DNA of 64,000 bases. Source: Clostridium sp. UBA4548. GTDB taxonomy: Bacteria; Bacillota; Clostridia; Clostridiales; Clostridiaceae. Every line of letters starts with the position of its first letter. Positions within the stretch are counted from its first letter, which is position 1. The position numbers and the translations under genes were made by a program. The stretch spans positions 146,101 through 210,100 of the forward strand of contig NZ_DGLI01000028.1 of NCBI RefSeq assembly GCF_002387895.1, written 5' to 3'. The notes beneath the pieces were generated by a model. That model made no database searches, had not been told where the DNA came from, and worked only from the letters and a program-made list of their open reading frames with translations. Shown one piece after another: positions 45,024 to 54,412 of this stretch.

Positions 45024-47504
45024 ATGGGGGAAAATAGACAAACCGAAGGAAAAAACAAAAAACCCATGAAAAAAAAGAAGAAAAAATTCTTTAAAATTCT
45101 ATATATACTTCTTTTATTAGTTATTTTAACTTCCATAGCAGTTGGTGGAGGAATTTTTCTAGCAGTTATAAAAACTGCACCAAAGCTTGAAGTAAATAAT
45201 TTTTTAAAGGTTAGAGAAACTTCCATACTTTATGATAATGCTGGACAAAAAATGGATGAGTATATTTCTGAGCAACGAAGAATCGCTATAACCTTGGATA
45301 AGGCACCAGAGGATTTAAAAGATGCTTTTGTTAGTATTGAAGATGAAAGATTTAAATCTCATCATGGCATAGACTACAGAAGACTAGCTGGTTCCACTTT
45401 AAAAAATGTAAAAGTACTAGTTGGTATGGCTCAAGGAAGCTATGAGGGTGCTTCCACTATTACCCAACAGCTAGTTAAATACAAGTTTTTTTTACAAGAA
45501 TCATTAGATAACAGATTATCTTTTAAAAGAAAAATTCAAGAAATGTATCTAGCTATGGAAATTGAAAAAAAATTAAGTAAGGATCAAATTTTAGAAGCAT
45601 ATATGAATACTATATTCTTAGGAGGAGACTCCCATGGAGTAGAAGCTGCTGCCAATATGTACTTCAACAAATCGGTTTCAGACTTAACCTTAAAGCAGGC
45701 AGCCTTTCTAGCAGGCGCTGCTCAAAACCCTTCATTATCCTTTACTATGGCGCGTAATGCCTTTGAAACTAAACAGCCTTTTGACTCTCCTAGAACAAAA
45801 GCTGTTTTAGGAAAGATGTTAGAAACTGGCGCTATTACTCAAGGAGAATATGATACAGCTATGGCTGAGAATTTAACCTTCACTTTCTCTGAAGTGTCAA
45901 TAGATAAGATGAACTATGAATGGTTTTCTCGTCCTGTGGTTGAACAAGTAAAAAAAGATTTAATGAAAGTTTATGGATATACTGAGGCTGAAGCCTATGA
46001 ACATCTTAATTCTGGTGGATTACAAATACACACTACAATGGATAAGAAAATTCAAGACTCTACTCAAAAGGTTATAAATGAATCTTTTCCTAATTACAAG
46101 GATTTACAAGCTTCTGCAGTAGTAGTTGATTATTTAAAGGGTGAAGTGAAAGCTATTGTAGGTGGTCGTGGAGAACAACCTGCTTTATCTTATAATAGAG
46201 CAGCTTCTGATAACTTCTTAAGATCTCCTGGTTCAAGCATAAAGCCATTAACAGTATATGCACCAGCCATAGATTCAAAGAAGATGACTGCTGGTTCAGT
46301 ATTTGAAGATGCACCTATTCCTAAAAATGTGGGTTCTAAATATGCTGCACCTGGTAAAGAACCTTATAGTCCTACTAACCTTCCAAACAAATATGCTGGT
46401 TATATAACTTTAAGGGATGCAGTAAAATATTCTAAAAACACTATTTCTGTTAAAATAGATGATGAAATTGGACTTCAAACTGCAGTGAAGTATGGTGAAA
46501 AGTTCGGGATTCACTTAGATAATACAGACAAAACAAGTATTTCTGCTCTTGCTTTAGGACAGCTAGATGGTGGAGAGCTAAAAGGAACTAACCCACTTGC
46601 AATGGCACAGGCTTATGGTGCTTTTGGAAATCAAGGGATGATGTCTAAAGCAAGAATGTATACTAAAGTAACTGATAAGAGTGGAAAGGTTCTTTTAGAA
46701 CCAAAGTTCGAATCTACTCAAGTAATTTCACCTCAGGCAGCTTATATAATGTACGACTTATTAAAAGAGCCAATTGCTGGAACTGGTCCTGGTGCTAAAT
46801 TTGGGGATATGCCAGTTAGAGGTAAGACAGGAACCTCTTCTGATTATGTAGATATTTCTTTCGCTGGACTTACACCTTATTACTCTGCTGCTGTATGGAT
46901 TGGTTACGATAATTACAAAGAACTTGATAGTGGTGTTAGAGGTAGTAATAACTCAGCTACCCTATGGGGGAAAATTATGAAACCTATTCATGAAGGCTTA
47001 CAGGTAAAAGATATCCAAAAGCCCGAGGGAATCGTTAACGCTTATGTATCTAAAGATTCAGGGAAAATTCCTACTGAACTTACAAAGCGTGATCCAAGAG
47101 GTAATAGAGCTTATCAAGAAATGTTTATAGAAGGAACTCAACCTACTACTCTTGATGATGTTCATGTTGAATTAGAAGTAACAAAAGGAGCAGATGGTAA
47201 ATACTATCTAGCTACTGAATTTACTCCAAAGGATAAAGTTGAAAAGAGAGTATTTATTAAGAGGGAAAATAAATATAATGTTAAACTTGAGGATGATGCT
47301 TACTTAGCTCCTACTGAAAAGGATCCAACAAAGCCTGAAGATAAGCCTCCAGTAACAACTGATCCCCCTGGTACAACTACACCTGGAACTACTCCTGGTG
47401 GTACTGGCACCGATCCTAATAAACCTGGTACATCAACTGATCCAACTAAGCCTCCTAATAAACCTGGAGAGCCAACTATTCCTCCTACAAACCCAAATCC
47501 TTAA
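45024..47504 (+). CDS. Class A penicillin-binding protein (PBP1A type)
   Basis: An 826-residue bifunctional peptidoglycan synthase. A short basic cytoplasmic tail and a membrane helix (about 25-48) come first. Next are the glycosyltransferase domain (SIEDERFKSHHGIDYRRL, EGASTITQQL) and the transpeptidase domain with SxxK in SPGSSIKPL, SxN in SKNT and KTG in GKTGTS. The last 60 residues are a Pro/Thr/Gly-rich tail probably exposed at the surface. SD AAGGAGG precedes the ATG. Monocistronic. Confidence 0.95.
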   Translation: MGENRQTEGKNKKPMKKKKKKFFKILYILLLLVILTSIAVGGGIFLAVIKTAPKLEVNNFLKVRETSILYDNAGQKMDEYISEQRRIAITLDKAPEDLKDAFVSIEDERFKSHHGIDYRRLAGSTLKNVKVLVGMAQGSYEGASTITQQLVKYKFFLQESLDNRLSFKRKIQEMYLAMEIEKKLSKDQILEAYMNTIFLGGDSHGVEAAANMYFNKSVSDLTLKQAAFLAGAAQNPSLSFTMARNAFETKQPFDSPRTKAVLGKMLETGAITQGEYDTAMAENLTFTFSEVSIDKMNYEWFSRPVVEQVKKDLMKVYGYTEAEAYEHLNSGGLQIHTTMDKKIQDSTQKVINESFPNYKDLQASAVVVDYLKGEVKAIVGGRGEQPALSYNRAASDNFLRSPGSSIKPLTVYAPAIDSKKMTAGSVFEDAPIPKNVGSKYAAPGKEPYSPTNLPNKYAGYITLRDAVKYSKNTISVKIDDEIGLQTAVKYGEKFGIHLDNTDKTSISALALGQLDGGELKGTNPLAMAQAYGAFGNQGMMSKARMYTKVTDKSGKVLLEPKFESTQVISPQAAYIMYDLLKEPIAGTGPGAKFGDMPVRGKTGTSSDYVDISFAGLTPYYSAAVWIGYDNYKELDSGVRGSNNSATLWGKIMKPIHEGLQVKDIQKPEGIVNAYVSKDSGKIPTELTKRDPRGNRAYQEMFIEGTQPTTLDDVHVELEVTKGADGKYYLATEFTPKDKVEKRVFIKRENKYNVKLEDDAYLAPTEKDPTKPEDKPPVTTDPPGTTTPGTTPGGTGTDPNKPGTSTDPTKPPNKPGEPTIPPTNPNP

Positions 47505-47527
47505 AATTAAATTTAACTAAATTTAAA

Positions 47528-47562
47528 ATACCCCCAGTGCTTTTAAAAAGCATTGGGGGTAT
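47528..47562 (+). terminator. Terminator after the PBP1A gene
   Basis: ATACCCCCAGTGCTTTT and its near-complement (one G-T pair) form a stem of about 15 bp, 23 bases after the PBP stop. It could also stop transcripts from the opposite strand. Confidence 0.75.
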
Positions 47563-47648
47563 AGTTTATTGCAAATTTTAAAGGTTATTTTATTTATAGG
47601 ATTTTTTATACTTTAATTTAACCTTAAAATTTATTTTAAAGCTGAAAA

Positions 47649-48020
47649 TTATTTTGTCTTAGAGTTAAAACAAAGTGACATGATGTATCCAAATACAATA
47701 GCTACCGTAATTCCTCCTGCAGTACCCTTAACTCCACCTGTAAAAACACCTATAATTCCACTATCATCAACTTCTTTCATAACTCCCTTGGCAAGTGAGT
47801 ATCCAAAGCCTGGCAGTGGAACTGTAGCACCGGATTTCCCAACTTCAACTATTTTTTCATATATGCCAAATCCTTGAAGTATAACCCCAGCTGTTACAAA
47901 AATAACTAGTATTCTTGCTGGCGTAAGCTTTGTGGTATCCATTAATACTTGTGCTATAACACAAATTATTCCTCCTACAAGAAAAACTCTTAAATACTCT
48001 CCTATGTTAATCACCTCCAC
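47649..48020 (-). CDS. spoVAE: Stage V sporulation protein AE
   Basis: A 123-residue membrane protein of the SpoVAEb type, with EYLRVFLVGGIICVIAQVLMDTTKLTPARILV and GFGYSLAKGVMKEV. It is part of the inner-membrane channel moving dipicolinic acid into spores. The start is uncertain because the GGAGG SD overlaps the first candidate codons; the longest frame is given. It overlaps the spoVAD end. Confidence 0.95.
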   Translation of the reverse strand: MEVINIGEYLRVFLVGGIICVIAQVLMDTTKLTPARILVIFVTAGVILQGFGIYEKIVEVGKSGATVPLPGFGYSLAKGVMKEVDDSGIIGVFTGGVKGTAGGITVAIVFGYIMSLCFNSKTK

Positions 48021-49023
48021 ATTCCACTACAACAGCATGAGCTATTCCTGGAATACTTTCCCCTTGAAGGGCTGATGTTGAACTTAGAAGGGCTCCTGTA
48101 GCAATTAATAGTACTCTTTTATATTTTTTATTTAGTAAACCTTTATATATCATGCTACACATTACAGTGGCAGAACATCCTGCTCCACTTCCACCACAAT
48201 TAGTTCCTTGATTTTCCCCATGAAAGATTTCCTCTCCACAGTCAATATAATTGCTTTCTATGTTGTAGCCATATTCCTTTAGTAGCTCTATGGTAATAGT
48301 TTTTCCTACTTTCCCTAAGTCCCCACTTACTATCAAGTCATAATCCTTTTCTGTTCTATTGGTATCCTGAAAATGTTGCTTTAAGGTATCAACAGCAGCA
48401 GGCGCCATAGCTGCTCCCATTTCATTGGGATCCTTTATGCCATAGTCCTTAACTTTTCCTGTAGTAACATGTGTAATGTAGGGATACTCTCCCCTTTTTC
48501 CAAGGAGTAATGCTCCTGCACCAGTTACCGTCCATTGGGAAGAAGGGGATCTTTGACTTCCCATTTCCAAGGGTAATCTAAATTGACGCTCAGCAGAAGA
48601 AAAATGGGAGGAGGTTGATGCAATAGCATAAGCTGCAAATTCAGCTTCAATTGCCATAGCTGCCATAGTTATAGCTTCAGTAAAAGTGGAGCAAGCTCCA
48701 TAAAGTCCAATAAAAGGAATTTCTAAATCTCTTGCCATAAAGGTAGATGACATTATTTGGTTTAATAGGTCCCCTGCAAAAATATAATCAATGTCTGATT
48801 CCTTCATTCCTGCTTTTTTAATACAGGAAGTCACTGTGTTATAGTGAATTTTGCTCTCTGCTAGCTCAAAGCTTTTACACTCACACATATCATCACTGAG
48901 TATTTCGTGAAAATATTCTTTTAAGGGCCCCTCCCCCTCCTTTGGCCCTACTATCGTATAGGCTTCAATGATTTTAGGTTTACTTCCTAACTCTACAGTT
49001 TGAAGTCCAACTTTTCTTGCCAC
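48007..49023 (-). CDS. spoVAD: Stage V sporulation protein AD
   Basis: A 338-residue protein with a thiolase/ketoacyl-synthase fold that binds dipicolinic acid at the spore inner membrane. AGDLLNQIMSSTFMARDLEIPF and GLYGACSTFTEA are characteristic. The GTG at 49023, eight bases after AGGTGG, is the likely start. It lies between spoVAC and spoVAE. Confidence 0.95.
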   Translation of the reverse strand: MARKVGLQTVELGSKPKIIEAYTIVGPKEGEGPLKEYFHEILSDDMCECKSFELAESKIHYNTVTSCIKKAGMKESDIDYIFAGDLLNQIMSSTFMARDLEIPFIGLYGACSTFTEAITMAAMAIEAEFAAYAIASTSSHFSSAERQFRLPLEMGSQRSPSSQWTVTGAGALLLGKRGEYPYITHVTTGKVKDYGIKDPNEMGAAMAPAAVDTLKQHFQDTNRTEKDYDLIVSGDLGKVGKTITIELLKEYGYNIESNYIDCGEEIFHGENQGTNCGGSGAGCSATVMCSMIYKGLLNKKYKRVLLIATGALLSSTSALQGESIPGIAHAVVVECGGD

Positions 49024-49028
49024 AAACA

Positions 49029-49481
49029 TCACCACCTAAAAAAGTAATATAATATTCCTAAAATAAAAGAAGATGTTATTCCATAAACAAGCACTGGTCC
49101 AGCCACAGTAAACATTTTTGCCGCTACACCAAATACAAAACCCTCTTTCTTAAATTCTATAGCAGGTGAAACTATTGAGTTAGCAAATCCAGTGATAGGT
49201 ACTACTGATCCTGCCCCTGCATAATCTCCAATCTTATCATATATACCCACACCTGTAAGTAATGCGCCTATAAAAATCATTATTATTGATTCAAAAGCTG
49301 AAGCTTCTACTTTTGATATTCCTAAGTTAATGAGAACATCGTATATTATCTCTCCAACCATACATATTAACCCGCCAGTCCAAAAGGCTCTAAAACTATT
49401 TCTCACCAAATTAGGCTTAGGTTTAGACTGTTCGTAAAGTTGCTGAAACTTTTGTCTTATGTTTTTTTCCTTAACTTTCAT
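49029..49481 (-). CDS. spoVAC: Stage V sporulation protein AC
   Basis: A 150-residue membrane protein with several helices. The segment FWTGGLICMVGEIIYDVLINLG and the GAGSVVPITGFANSIVSPAIEFK motif identify SpoVAC, a mechanosensitive-like part of the dipicolinic-acid channel. The ATG at 49481 has AAGGAG upstream. It starts the spoVACDE operon, which is expressed in the forespore in other spore formers. Confidence 0.95.
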   Translation of the reverse strand: MKVKEKNIRQKFQQLYEQSKPKPNLVRNSFRAFWTGGLICMVGEIIYDVLINLGISKVEASAFESIIMIFIGALLTGVGIYDKIGDYAGAGSVVPITGFANSIVSPAIEFKKEGFVFGVAAKMFTVAGPVLVYGITSSFILGILYYFFRW

Positions 49482-49639
49482 AGTGAACAACTCCTTATTA
49501 TCTTTGCTGTTAGATTAATCAGATCATTAGCCTATTTATTTTCCTTTTACCTAGGAAAGTTTCACTATTTTAATAATGATTTTATCTAGTAAATTATTAT
49601 TTACTCTGGCAATAAATATATTATCTGCAAATATCTTAT

Positions 49640-49689
49640 TTTTACTCAAAAATAAGATACTATTGAGTGTTACTCAATAGTATCTTATT
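49640..49689 (-). terminator. Terminator of the spoIIA-sigF operon
   Basis: A perfect 18-bp stem (49651-49668 with 49672-49689) and 3-base loop are followed on the minus strand by TTTTT. It separates sigF from spoVAC. Confidence 0.9.
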
Positions 49690-49699
49690 CAATGGCGTC

Positions 49700-50455
49700 C
49701 TATCCACTTAACTTTTCTTTCATTATCTTTAAAACTTTTTTTTCAATTCTTGATACTTGAACCTGACTAATACCCATCATTTTAGCTACTTGAATTTGGG
49801 TCTTATCCTTAAAGTATCTTAAAAGTATAATTTGTCTTGATTTCATATCAAGCTTTGTCAAAGCTTCTTTCAATGCTAACTTATCAATAACTTCATTATC
49901 TTCTTCATAATCCTCACTTAGTTTATCAATTAGTAGCACTGGAGCTCCATCATCTTGATGTATAGTATCATATAGATATTGCATACTACTAGAAGATTCT
50001 AATGCAGTGATAATTTCTTCCTTATCAATGCCTGAAAACTGTGAAAGCTCTTCAATTGTAGGTTCTCTTCCCAACTTTTTTGTTAAGGAATCCTTATCGT
50101 AATGAAGTTTTCTTGCTGTATTTTTTACACTTCTACTAACTTTAATAATTCCATCATCTCTTAAAAATCTCTTTATCTCTCCTATTATCATGGGAACAGC
50201 ATATGTAGAGAATTTCACATTAAATTTATCATCAAAGTTATTTACTGCCTTTACAAGTCCAATACATCCTATTTGAAATATATCATCATACTCATATCCT
50301 CTATTTAAAAACTTTTTACTTATAGAAGACACTAAAGGTAAATTCATTTCAATAAGATAATCTAGCGCAACCTTATCCCCATCTTTCGCAAGCTTTATTA
50401 ACTGCATGTTGTCATCATAATTGTAATTATTATTTTTAAGCCCCTTATCACTCAT
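49700..50455 (-). CDS. sigF: RNA polymerase sigma-F factor
   Basis: A 251-residue forespore sigma factor. Region 2 (YEYDDIFQIGCIGLVKAVNNFD, FSTYAVPMIIGEIKRFLRDDG) and region 4 HTH (KTQIQVAKMMGISQVQVSRIEKKV) are typical. The ATG at 50455 has AGGTG six bases upstream. It ends the spoIIAA-spoIIAB-sigF operon and is held inactive by SpoIIAB until forespore formation. Confidence 0.97.
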   Translation of the reverse strand: MSDKGLKNNNYNYDDNMQLIKLAKDGDKVALDYLIEMNLPLVSSISKKFLNRGYEYDDIFQIGCIGLVKAVNNFDDKFNVKFSTYAVPMIIGEIKRFLRDDGIIKVSRSVKNTARKLHYDKDSLTKKLGREPTIEELSQFSGIDKEEIITALESSSSMQYLYDTIHQDDGAPVLLIDKLSEDYEEDNEVIDKLALKEALTKLDMKSRQIILLRYFKDKTQIQVAKMMGISQVQVSRIEKKVLKIMKEKLSG

Positions 50456-50464
50456 ACTCTTCAC

Positions 50465-50899
50465 CTATCTTACTGAGTTAAAGATCTTCTTCATTGTAAT
50501 AGTTGTTCCCCTACCTTTTTCAGATTTAACTTCTAAGGAATCCATAAATGTTTCCATAACAGTAAATCCCATACCAGATCTCTCTAAATCTGGTCTTGAG
50601 GTATATAATGGTTGCATAGCAAGCTCTAAATTATCAATTCCTTCTCCCTCATCAGTGACACTAACAGTTAGTTCATTTCCATTTATTGCAGCTTCTACAG
50701 TGACAGTTTTATCTTCATTTTCATTACCATATCCATGAATTATTGCATTGGTTACCGCTTCTGAAATAGCTGTTTTTATATCGCTAATTTCATCTAAAGT
50801 GGGATCTAACTGAGCAGCAAATGCAGAAACTACTACCCTTGCAAAACTCTCATTTTCCGAAATACTTTTAAATTCTACTTTCATTCTATTTTGCTTCAT
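50465..50899 (-). CDS. spoIIAB: Anti-sigma-F factor SpoIIAB (serine kinase)
   Basis: A 144-residue GHKL-fold kinase with N-box ISEAVTNAIIHGYGN and ATP-lid motifs DEGEGIDN and RSGMGFTVMETFMD. It binds sigma-F and phosphorylates SpoIIAA. The start is the ATG at 50899 with GGAGGG upstream, so the longer frame overlapping spoIIAA is not used. Confidence 0.97.
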   Translation of the reverse strand: MKQNRMKVEFKSISENESFARVVVSAFAAQLDPTLDEISDIKTAISEAVTNAIIHGYGNENEDKTVTVEAAINGNELTVSVTDEGEGIDNLELAMQPLYTSRPDLERSGMGFTVMETFMDSLEVKSEKGRGTTITMKKIFNSVR

Positions 50900-50912
50900 T
50901 ACAATCCCTCCA

Positions 50913-51248
50913 TTAAATGTTGTTGACCGCTTGTTCAACATCATCAAAAACTGAAATTATTTTAAACATACCTGATAACTCAAATACTCTCTTTACTGAA
51001 GCTCTTGGATTAGTAATACAAACCTTTCCATTTCTCATAGCTACCTTTTTATATCGGCCAATAACAGCACCAATTCCCGAACTATCCATAAAGTTTACCC
51101 CTGAAAAGTCTAATATCAACTTTGTGTATCCTTCTTTGTCCAACATATCATCTACTCTATTTCTAACTTCTTCAGCACTATGGTGGTCTAGTTCCCCTTG
51201 CAAGTAAACCACAAGCTTATCCGTAACTGGCTCAAATCTTAGTAACAT
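50913..51248 (-). CDS. spoIIAA: Anti-anti-sigma factor SpoIIAA
   Basis: A 111-residue STAS-domain protein. The phosphorylated serine lies in the FMDSSGIGAVIGRY motif. Unphosphorylated SpoIIAA releases sigma-F from SpoIIAB. The ATG at 51248 has GGAGGG upstream. First gene of the operon, behind a sigma-H-like promoter. Confidence 0.97.
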   Translation of the reverse strand: MLLRFEPVTDKLVVYLQGELDHHSAEEVRNRVDDMLDKEGYTKLILDFSGVNFMDSSGIGAVIGRYKKVAMRNGKVCITNPRASVKRVFELSGMFKIISVFDDVEQAVNNI

Positions 51249-51318
51249 GCGTATCCCTCCAAAATTTTTATATATATGCAAAACCTTTCCATTTATGATT
51301 ATTAATTATACACTAATT

Positions 51319-51345
51319 ATTCTATAAATTACAGTTTTTTCCTTC
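51319..51345 (-). promoter_or_regulatory. Sigma-H-type promoter of the spoIIA operon
   Basis: On the minus strand, GAAGGAAAA (51345-51337) and ATAGAAT (51325-51319) are 11 bases apart, matching the RnAGGAwww / RnnGAAT sigma-H pattern. This agrees with Bacillus, where sigma-H with Spo0A drives spoIIA. Confidence 0.7.
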
Positions 51346-51460
51346 TTTTTAACAATATTTTTATATTTATTTTTAAAATTTATTTTTTTTAAGTAAAATT
51401 CTAGTAAAAAACCTTGGTTTTCCTGCACAATATACTGCATGTTGGGCAAAATACTATATA

Positions 51461-51489
51461 TTGCAGAAAATATTTTATATTGTTATAAT
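51461..51489 (+). promoter_or_regulatory. Sigma-A promoter of speE
   Basis: TTGCAG (51461-51466) and TATAAT (51484-51489) have 17-base spacing, 62 bases before the speE start. Confidence 0.7.
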
Positions 51490-51551
51490 GGTGTTGTTTA
51501 TTTTTTACAACTATATATAATAGTAGAAATTACAACTTGGAGGAATTTAAT

Positions 51552-52379
51552 ATGGAAATGTGGTTAAAAGAAGAACAAATAGAAAGTGCAGCTATGACTT
51601 ATAAGATAAAAGAAACTTTGGTTAGAAGAAAAACTGACTTTCAAGATTTAGCTATATTAGATACAGAAGCTTTAGGAAGAATGCTTGTCCTTGATGGGAT
51701 TGTACAAACAACTATTAATGATGAATATGTTTATCATGAAATGATAGCTCATATACCTCTATTTACTCATCCAAATCCTAAGAAAGTTTTAGTTGTTGGT
51801 GGTGGAGATGGTGGCGCTATCAGAGAAGTGCTAAAGCATCCTTCAGTAGAAAAAGCTGTATTATGTGAAATCGATGGTGCTGTTGTAGAGGAGTGCAAAA
51901 AGTATTTGCCTGAAATATCTTGTGCATTAGATGACCCAAGATGTGAGGTTTTTATAGGTGACGGAATTAAATATGTTCATGAACATAAAAATGAATTTGA
52001 TATAATAATTGTAGATTCTACTGATCCTTTCGGAGCTGCGGAGGGATTATTCGGCGGAAGCTTCTATAAAGAAATCTCTGAATGCTTAACTGAGGAAGGT
52101 ATATTCATAGCTCAAACAGAAACTCCTTTCTATCTTCCAGAAGTAGTTAAGAGTGTATTTAATGACGCAAAAGCTGTTTTCCCTGTAACTAAGTTATTTA
52201 TGGCAGCTATCCCTACTTATCCAAGCGGATACTGGAGCTTTACAGTAGGTTCTAAAAAGCATGATCCTGAAAATGCTGACCTAACTAATGCTTTAGACAT
52301 AGATACTAAATACTATACTAAAAAACTACACAAAGCCTGTTTTACCCTTCCTAAATATGTTGAAGATTTAATTAAATAA
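51552..52379 (+). CDS. speE: Spermidine synthase
   Basis: A 275-residue aminopropyltransferase. The nucleotide motif VLVVGGGDGGAIREVLKH, IIVDSTDPFGAAEGLF and the N-terminal hairpin LVRRKTDFQDLAILDTE are conserved. It joins an aminopropyl group from decarboxylated SAM to putrescine. The ATG at 51552 has GGAGG nearby. No speD, speA or speB is in the window. Monocistronic. Confidence 0.95.
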   Translation: MEMWLKEEQIESAAMTYKIKETLVRRKTDFQDLAILDTEALGRMLVLDGIVQTTINDEYVYHEMIAHIPLFTHPNPKKVLVVGGGDGGAIREVLKHPSVEKAVLCEIDGAVVEECKKYLPEISCALDDPRCEVFIGDGIKYVHEHKNEFDIIIVDSTDPFGAAEGLFGGSFYKEISECLTEEGIFIAQTETPFYLPEVVKSVFNDAKAVFPVTKLFMAAIPTYPSGYWSFTVGSKKHDPENADLTNALDIDTKYYTKKLHKACFTLPKYVEDLIK

Positions 52380-52451
52380 ATACTTTATATGTTACAAATT
52401 TAATAACTATAATATAACATCAGTTTAATAATTAAACTCAAGTTATAACAC

Positions 52452-52478
52452 AAGGCTAGTGAACTTTTCACTAGCCTT
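52452..52478 (+). terminator. Shared terminator hairpin between speE and the convergent methyltransferase gene
   Basis: AAGGCTAGTGAA and its complement form a perfect 12-bp stem with a 3-base loop between the two convergent genes. T-runs are weak on both sides. Confidence 0.7.
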
Positions 52479-52505
52479 TAAAATTTAAAACACTTTATTA
52501 CAACC

Positions 52506-54257
52506 TTATAAGGAATCTTCTATTATTTTTATTTCCTCATGATTTATATTAAAGTAATTGTATAACTCTTCTTCTGTTAAAGTGCTAAACCCATTAAAAT
52601 CAGGTATTCTAAGCTTCATAACATTGTTAGGATAATACTCATATAAATCTTCACCTAACTTTTTAGCAAAGGTTTTAAAATAAAATTCATACAAGTTACT
52701 ATTTAATATAAATAATAAAAATTCATAGGAAAAATCTATTTTCTCTTTTAACCTTAAAGCATAAACATCTGCACTAAAATAACTACCCTCATCTAAAGCA
52801 AATTTGCTGCTAGCAGCTTTAAAGGGAAATATTATTTTTTTATCTTCAAAAATATTTTGAGTTCTTCCCCATTGAAGGGCATACCATTTTCTTACACCTT
52901 TTACGCACTCTCTTCTCATTGATAACTTTTCTTTATAGTCCCCAATATACCTTATTGAGTTTGGATACTGACTTTCTTCCTTTATCAAATCCGAGTATAT
53001 AAGATAACTATTTTGCCTATTTACTTCATTTTTTCTTATATAGCTTCCCTTAATCCAAGGTTTTAGTATATCTTTTTCTAGATGCCTTTGCTCTGCTGTT
53101 TGACCTTTAACCACAAAAGCTCTATCACATCCAGTAATAATCCCTTGATGGCTTGTACAAATATCTGACAATAAGTATTTACACTTACTTTCTATCTTTC
53201 TAACTATTTCCTTAATTTCATTATTCCTAAGAATCCATTCATCGCCCTTTAGTGATTCTTGAGATATAAAAAATCTGTTATAATCATTCCCTTCATTTAA
53301 AAATAAGGAATTAAAAAACCTGTTATCTTTTTTCCCCTTATCAGAAAGTGGTTTTATTATTTCTATATCCTTATAAGTGTCCTTACTCTTATCCATAAAT
53401 ATGATTACAGGATCAATACCTATCCCTTTGAAGGGTCTAACCCCGTAAAAATCAATAAGTTTATAAACAGACATGGATTCATTTATAATTCTTCTTAAAT
53501 TCTTTCCACTTGAAGACTCTAAAAAATATCTTGAAGTAATAAAAGACAGCTTTCCCTGTTCTCTAAGAGTATCAATAGACTTCTTAAAAAAACAGTAGGA
53601 AATATCACTTTTATCTTTGAAAACTTCACTATATATAGTTTTTAATTTTAATGAATATTCCTTATCTATAGATTTTGGACCAACATATGGTGGATTTCCA
53701 ATTATTACATTGAACTTATCAAGTTCTTCATAAGTTAAAAAATCTCCATTAACAAGATTTTTTGTAACTTCTCCACTTATTGAAAACAGGTCTAGTTTGA
53801 GTATATCTAGAGCCACACCATCTATATCAAATCCATATAAGTTGTGTGTAACAATATGCCTATTGATATTGTTTTCATTTAGTTTTATTTTATTTTCTTT
53901 GTTTATCCTACTTATATTTCTTAGGTATATGTCTTTAATATAAGTAAAACAATGTATTAGTAAATTCCCCGTACCACAGGCGGGATCTAATATTTTTATA
54001 TATGGATTTTTAATTATATCCTCTTCTTTTATTGTGTTGTCTATAAGGTATCTTGCCATAGCAAATGGAGAATAAACTGTTCCTTTTTCTTTGTTATTTT
54101 TTATTATTTCATAGTAATATTCTGCAACAGTTTGTTCATCAGGAATATGAATTTTCTTTTTAAAACTTCCAATTGCAATCTCCTTAAACATAAAATCTAT
54201 AGGAGAATTTAATACTTCAATAACTTCTTTGATATTATCAACAAATATTTTTCCCAT
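52506..54257 (-). CDS. Orphan N6-adenine DNA methyltransferase with TaqI-like target-recognition domain
   Basis: A 583-residue protein. SAM motif I is DPACGTGNLLI near residue 95, and the catalytic motif IV is NPPY near residue 190, placing it in the gamma-type N6-adenine enzymes. The C-terminal part (about 350-560) resembles the TaqI-like specificity domain. No endonuclease gene lies nearby, so it looks like an epigenetic methyltransferase. Size and layout recall CamA of Clostridioides difficile, which affects sporulation, but orthology is not shown. The ATG at 54257 is preferred over the GTG at 54266. Confidence 0.85.
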   Translation of the reverse strand: MGKIFVDNIKEVIEVLNSPIDFMFKEIAIGSFKKKIHIPDEQTVAEYYYEIIKNNKEKGTVYSPFAMARYLIDNTIKEEDIIKNPYIKILDPACGTGNLLIHCFTYIKDIYLRNISRINKENKIKLNENNINRHIVTHNLYGFDIDGVALDILKLDLFSISGEVTKNLVNGDFLTYEELDKFNVIIGNPPYVGPKSIDKEYSLKLKTIYSEVFKDKSDISYCFFKKSIDTLREQGKLSFITSRYFLESSSGKNLRRIINESMSVYKLIDFYGVRPFKGIGIDPVIIFMDKSKDTYKDIEIIKPLSDKGKKDNRFFNSLFLNEGNDYNRFFISQESLKGDEWILRNNEIKEIVRKIESKCKYLLSDICTSHQGIITGCDRAFVVKGQTAEQRHLEKDILKPWIKGSYIRKNEVNRQNSYLIYSDLIKEESQYPNSIRYIGDYKEKLSMRRECVKGVRKWYALQWGRTQNIFEDKKIIFPFKAASSKFALDEGSYFSADVYALRLKEKIDFSYEFLLFILNSNLYEFYFKTFAKKLGEDLYEYYPNNVMKLRIPDFNGFSTLTEEELYNYFNINHEEIKIIEDSL

Positions 54258-54365
54258 GGCGATCACTTCCTTACATAACTACTATTTAAAGAAACTTTAC
54301 TTTCTTATTTATATTAAAATCAGTATAACATAACTGAACAATTTTTGTAATAATGTAAAAATTAA

Positions 54366-54407
54366 AAGAAAAATGTCCCATACTCTAAGAAATTAAAGTA
54401 TGGGACA
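54366..54407 (-). terminator. Terminator of the hut operon
   Basis: TGTCCCATACT at 54374-54384 pairs with 54397-54407 (11 bp), followed by TTTTTCTTTT on the minus strand. It lies right after the fchA stop. Confidence 0.9.
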
Positions 54408-54412
54408 TAATA

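Noticed and set aside
45008..45226. 72-codon minus-strand frame opposite the PBP1A start
   Set aside because: Phe-rich complement of the Lys-rich N-terminus of the penicillin-binding protein, with no other support.
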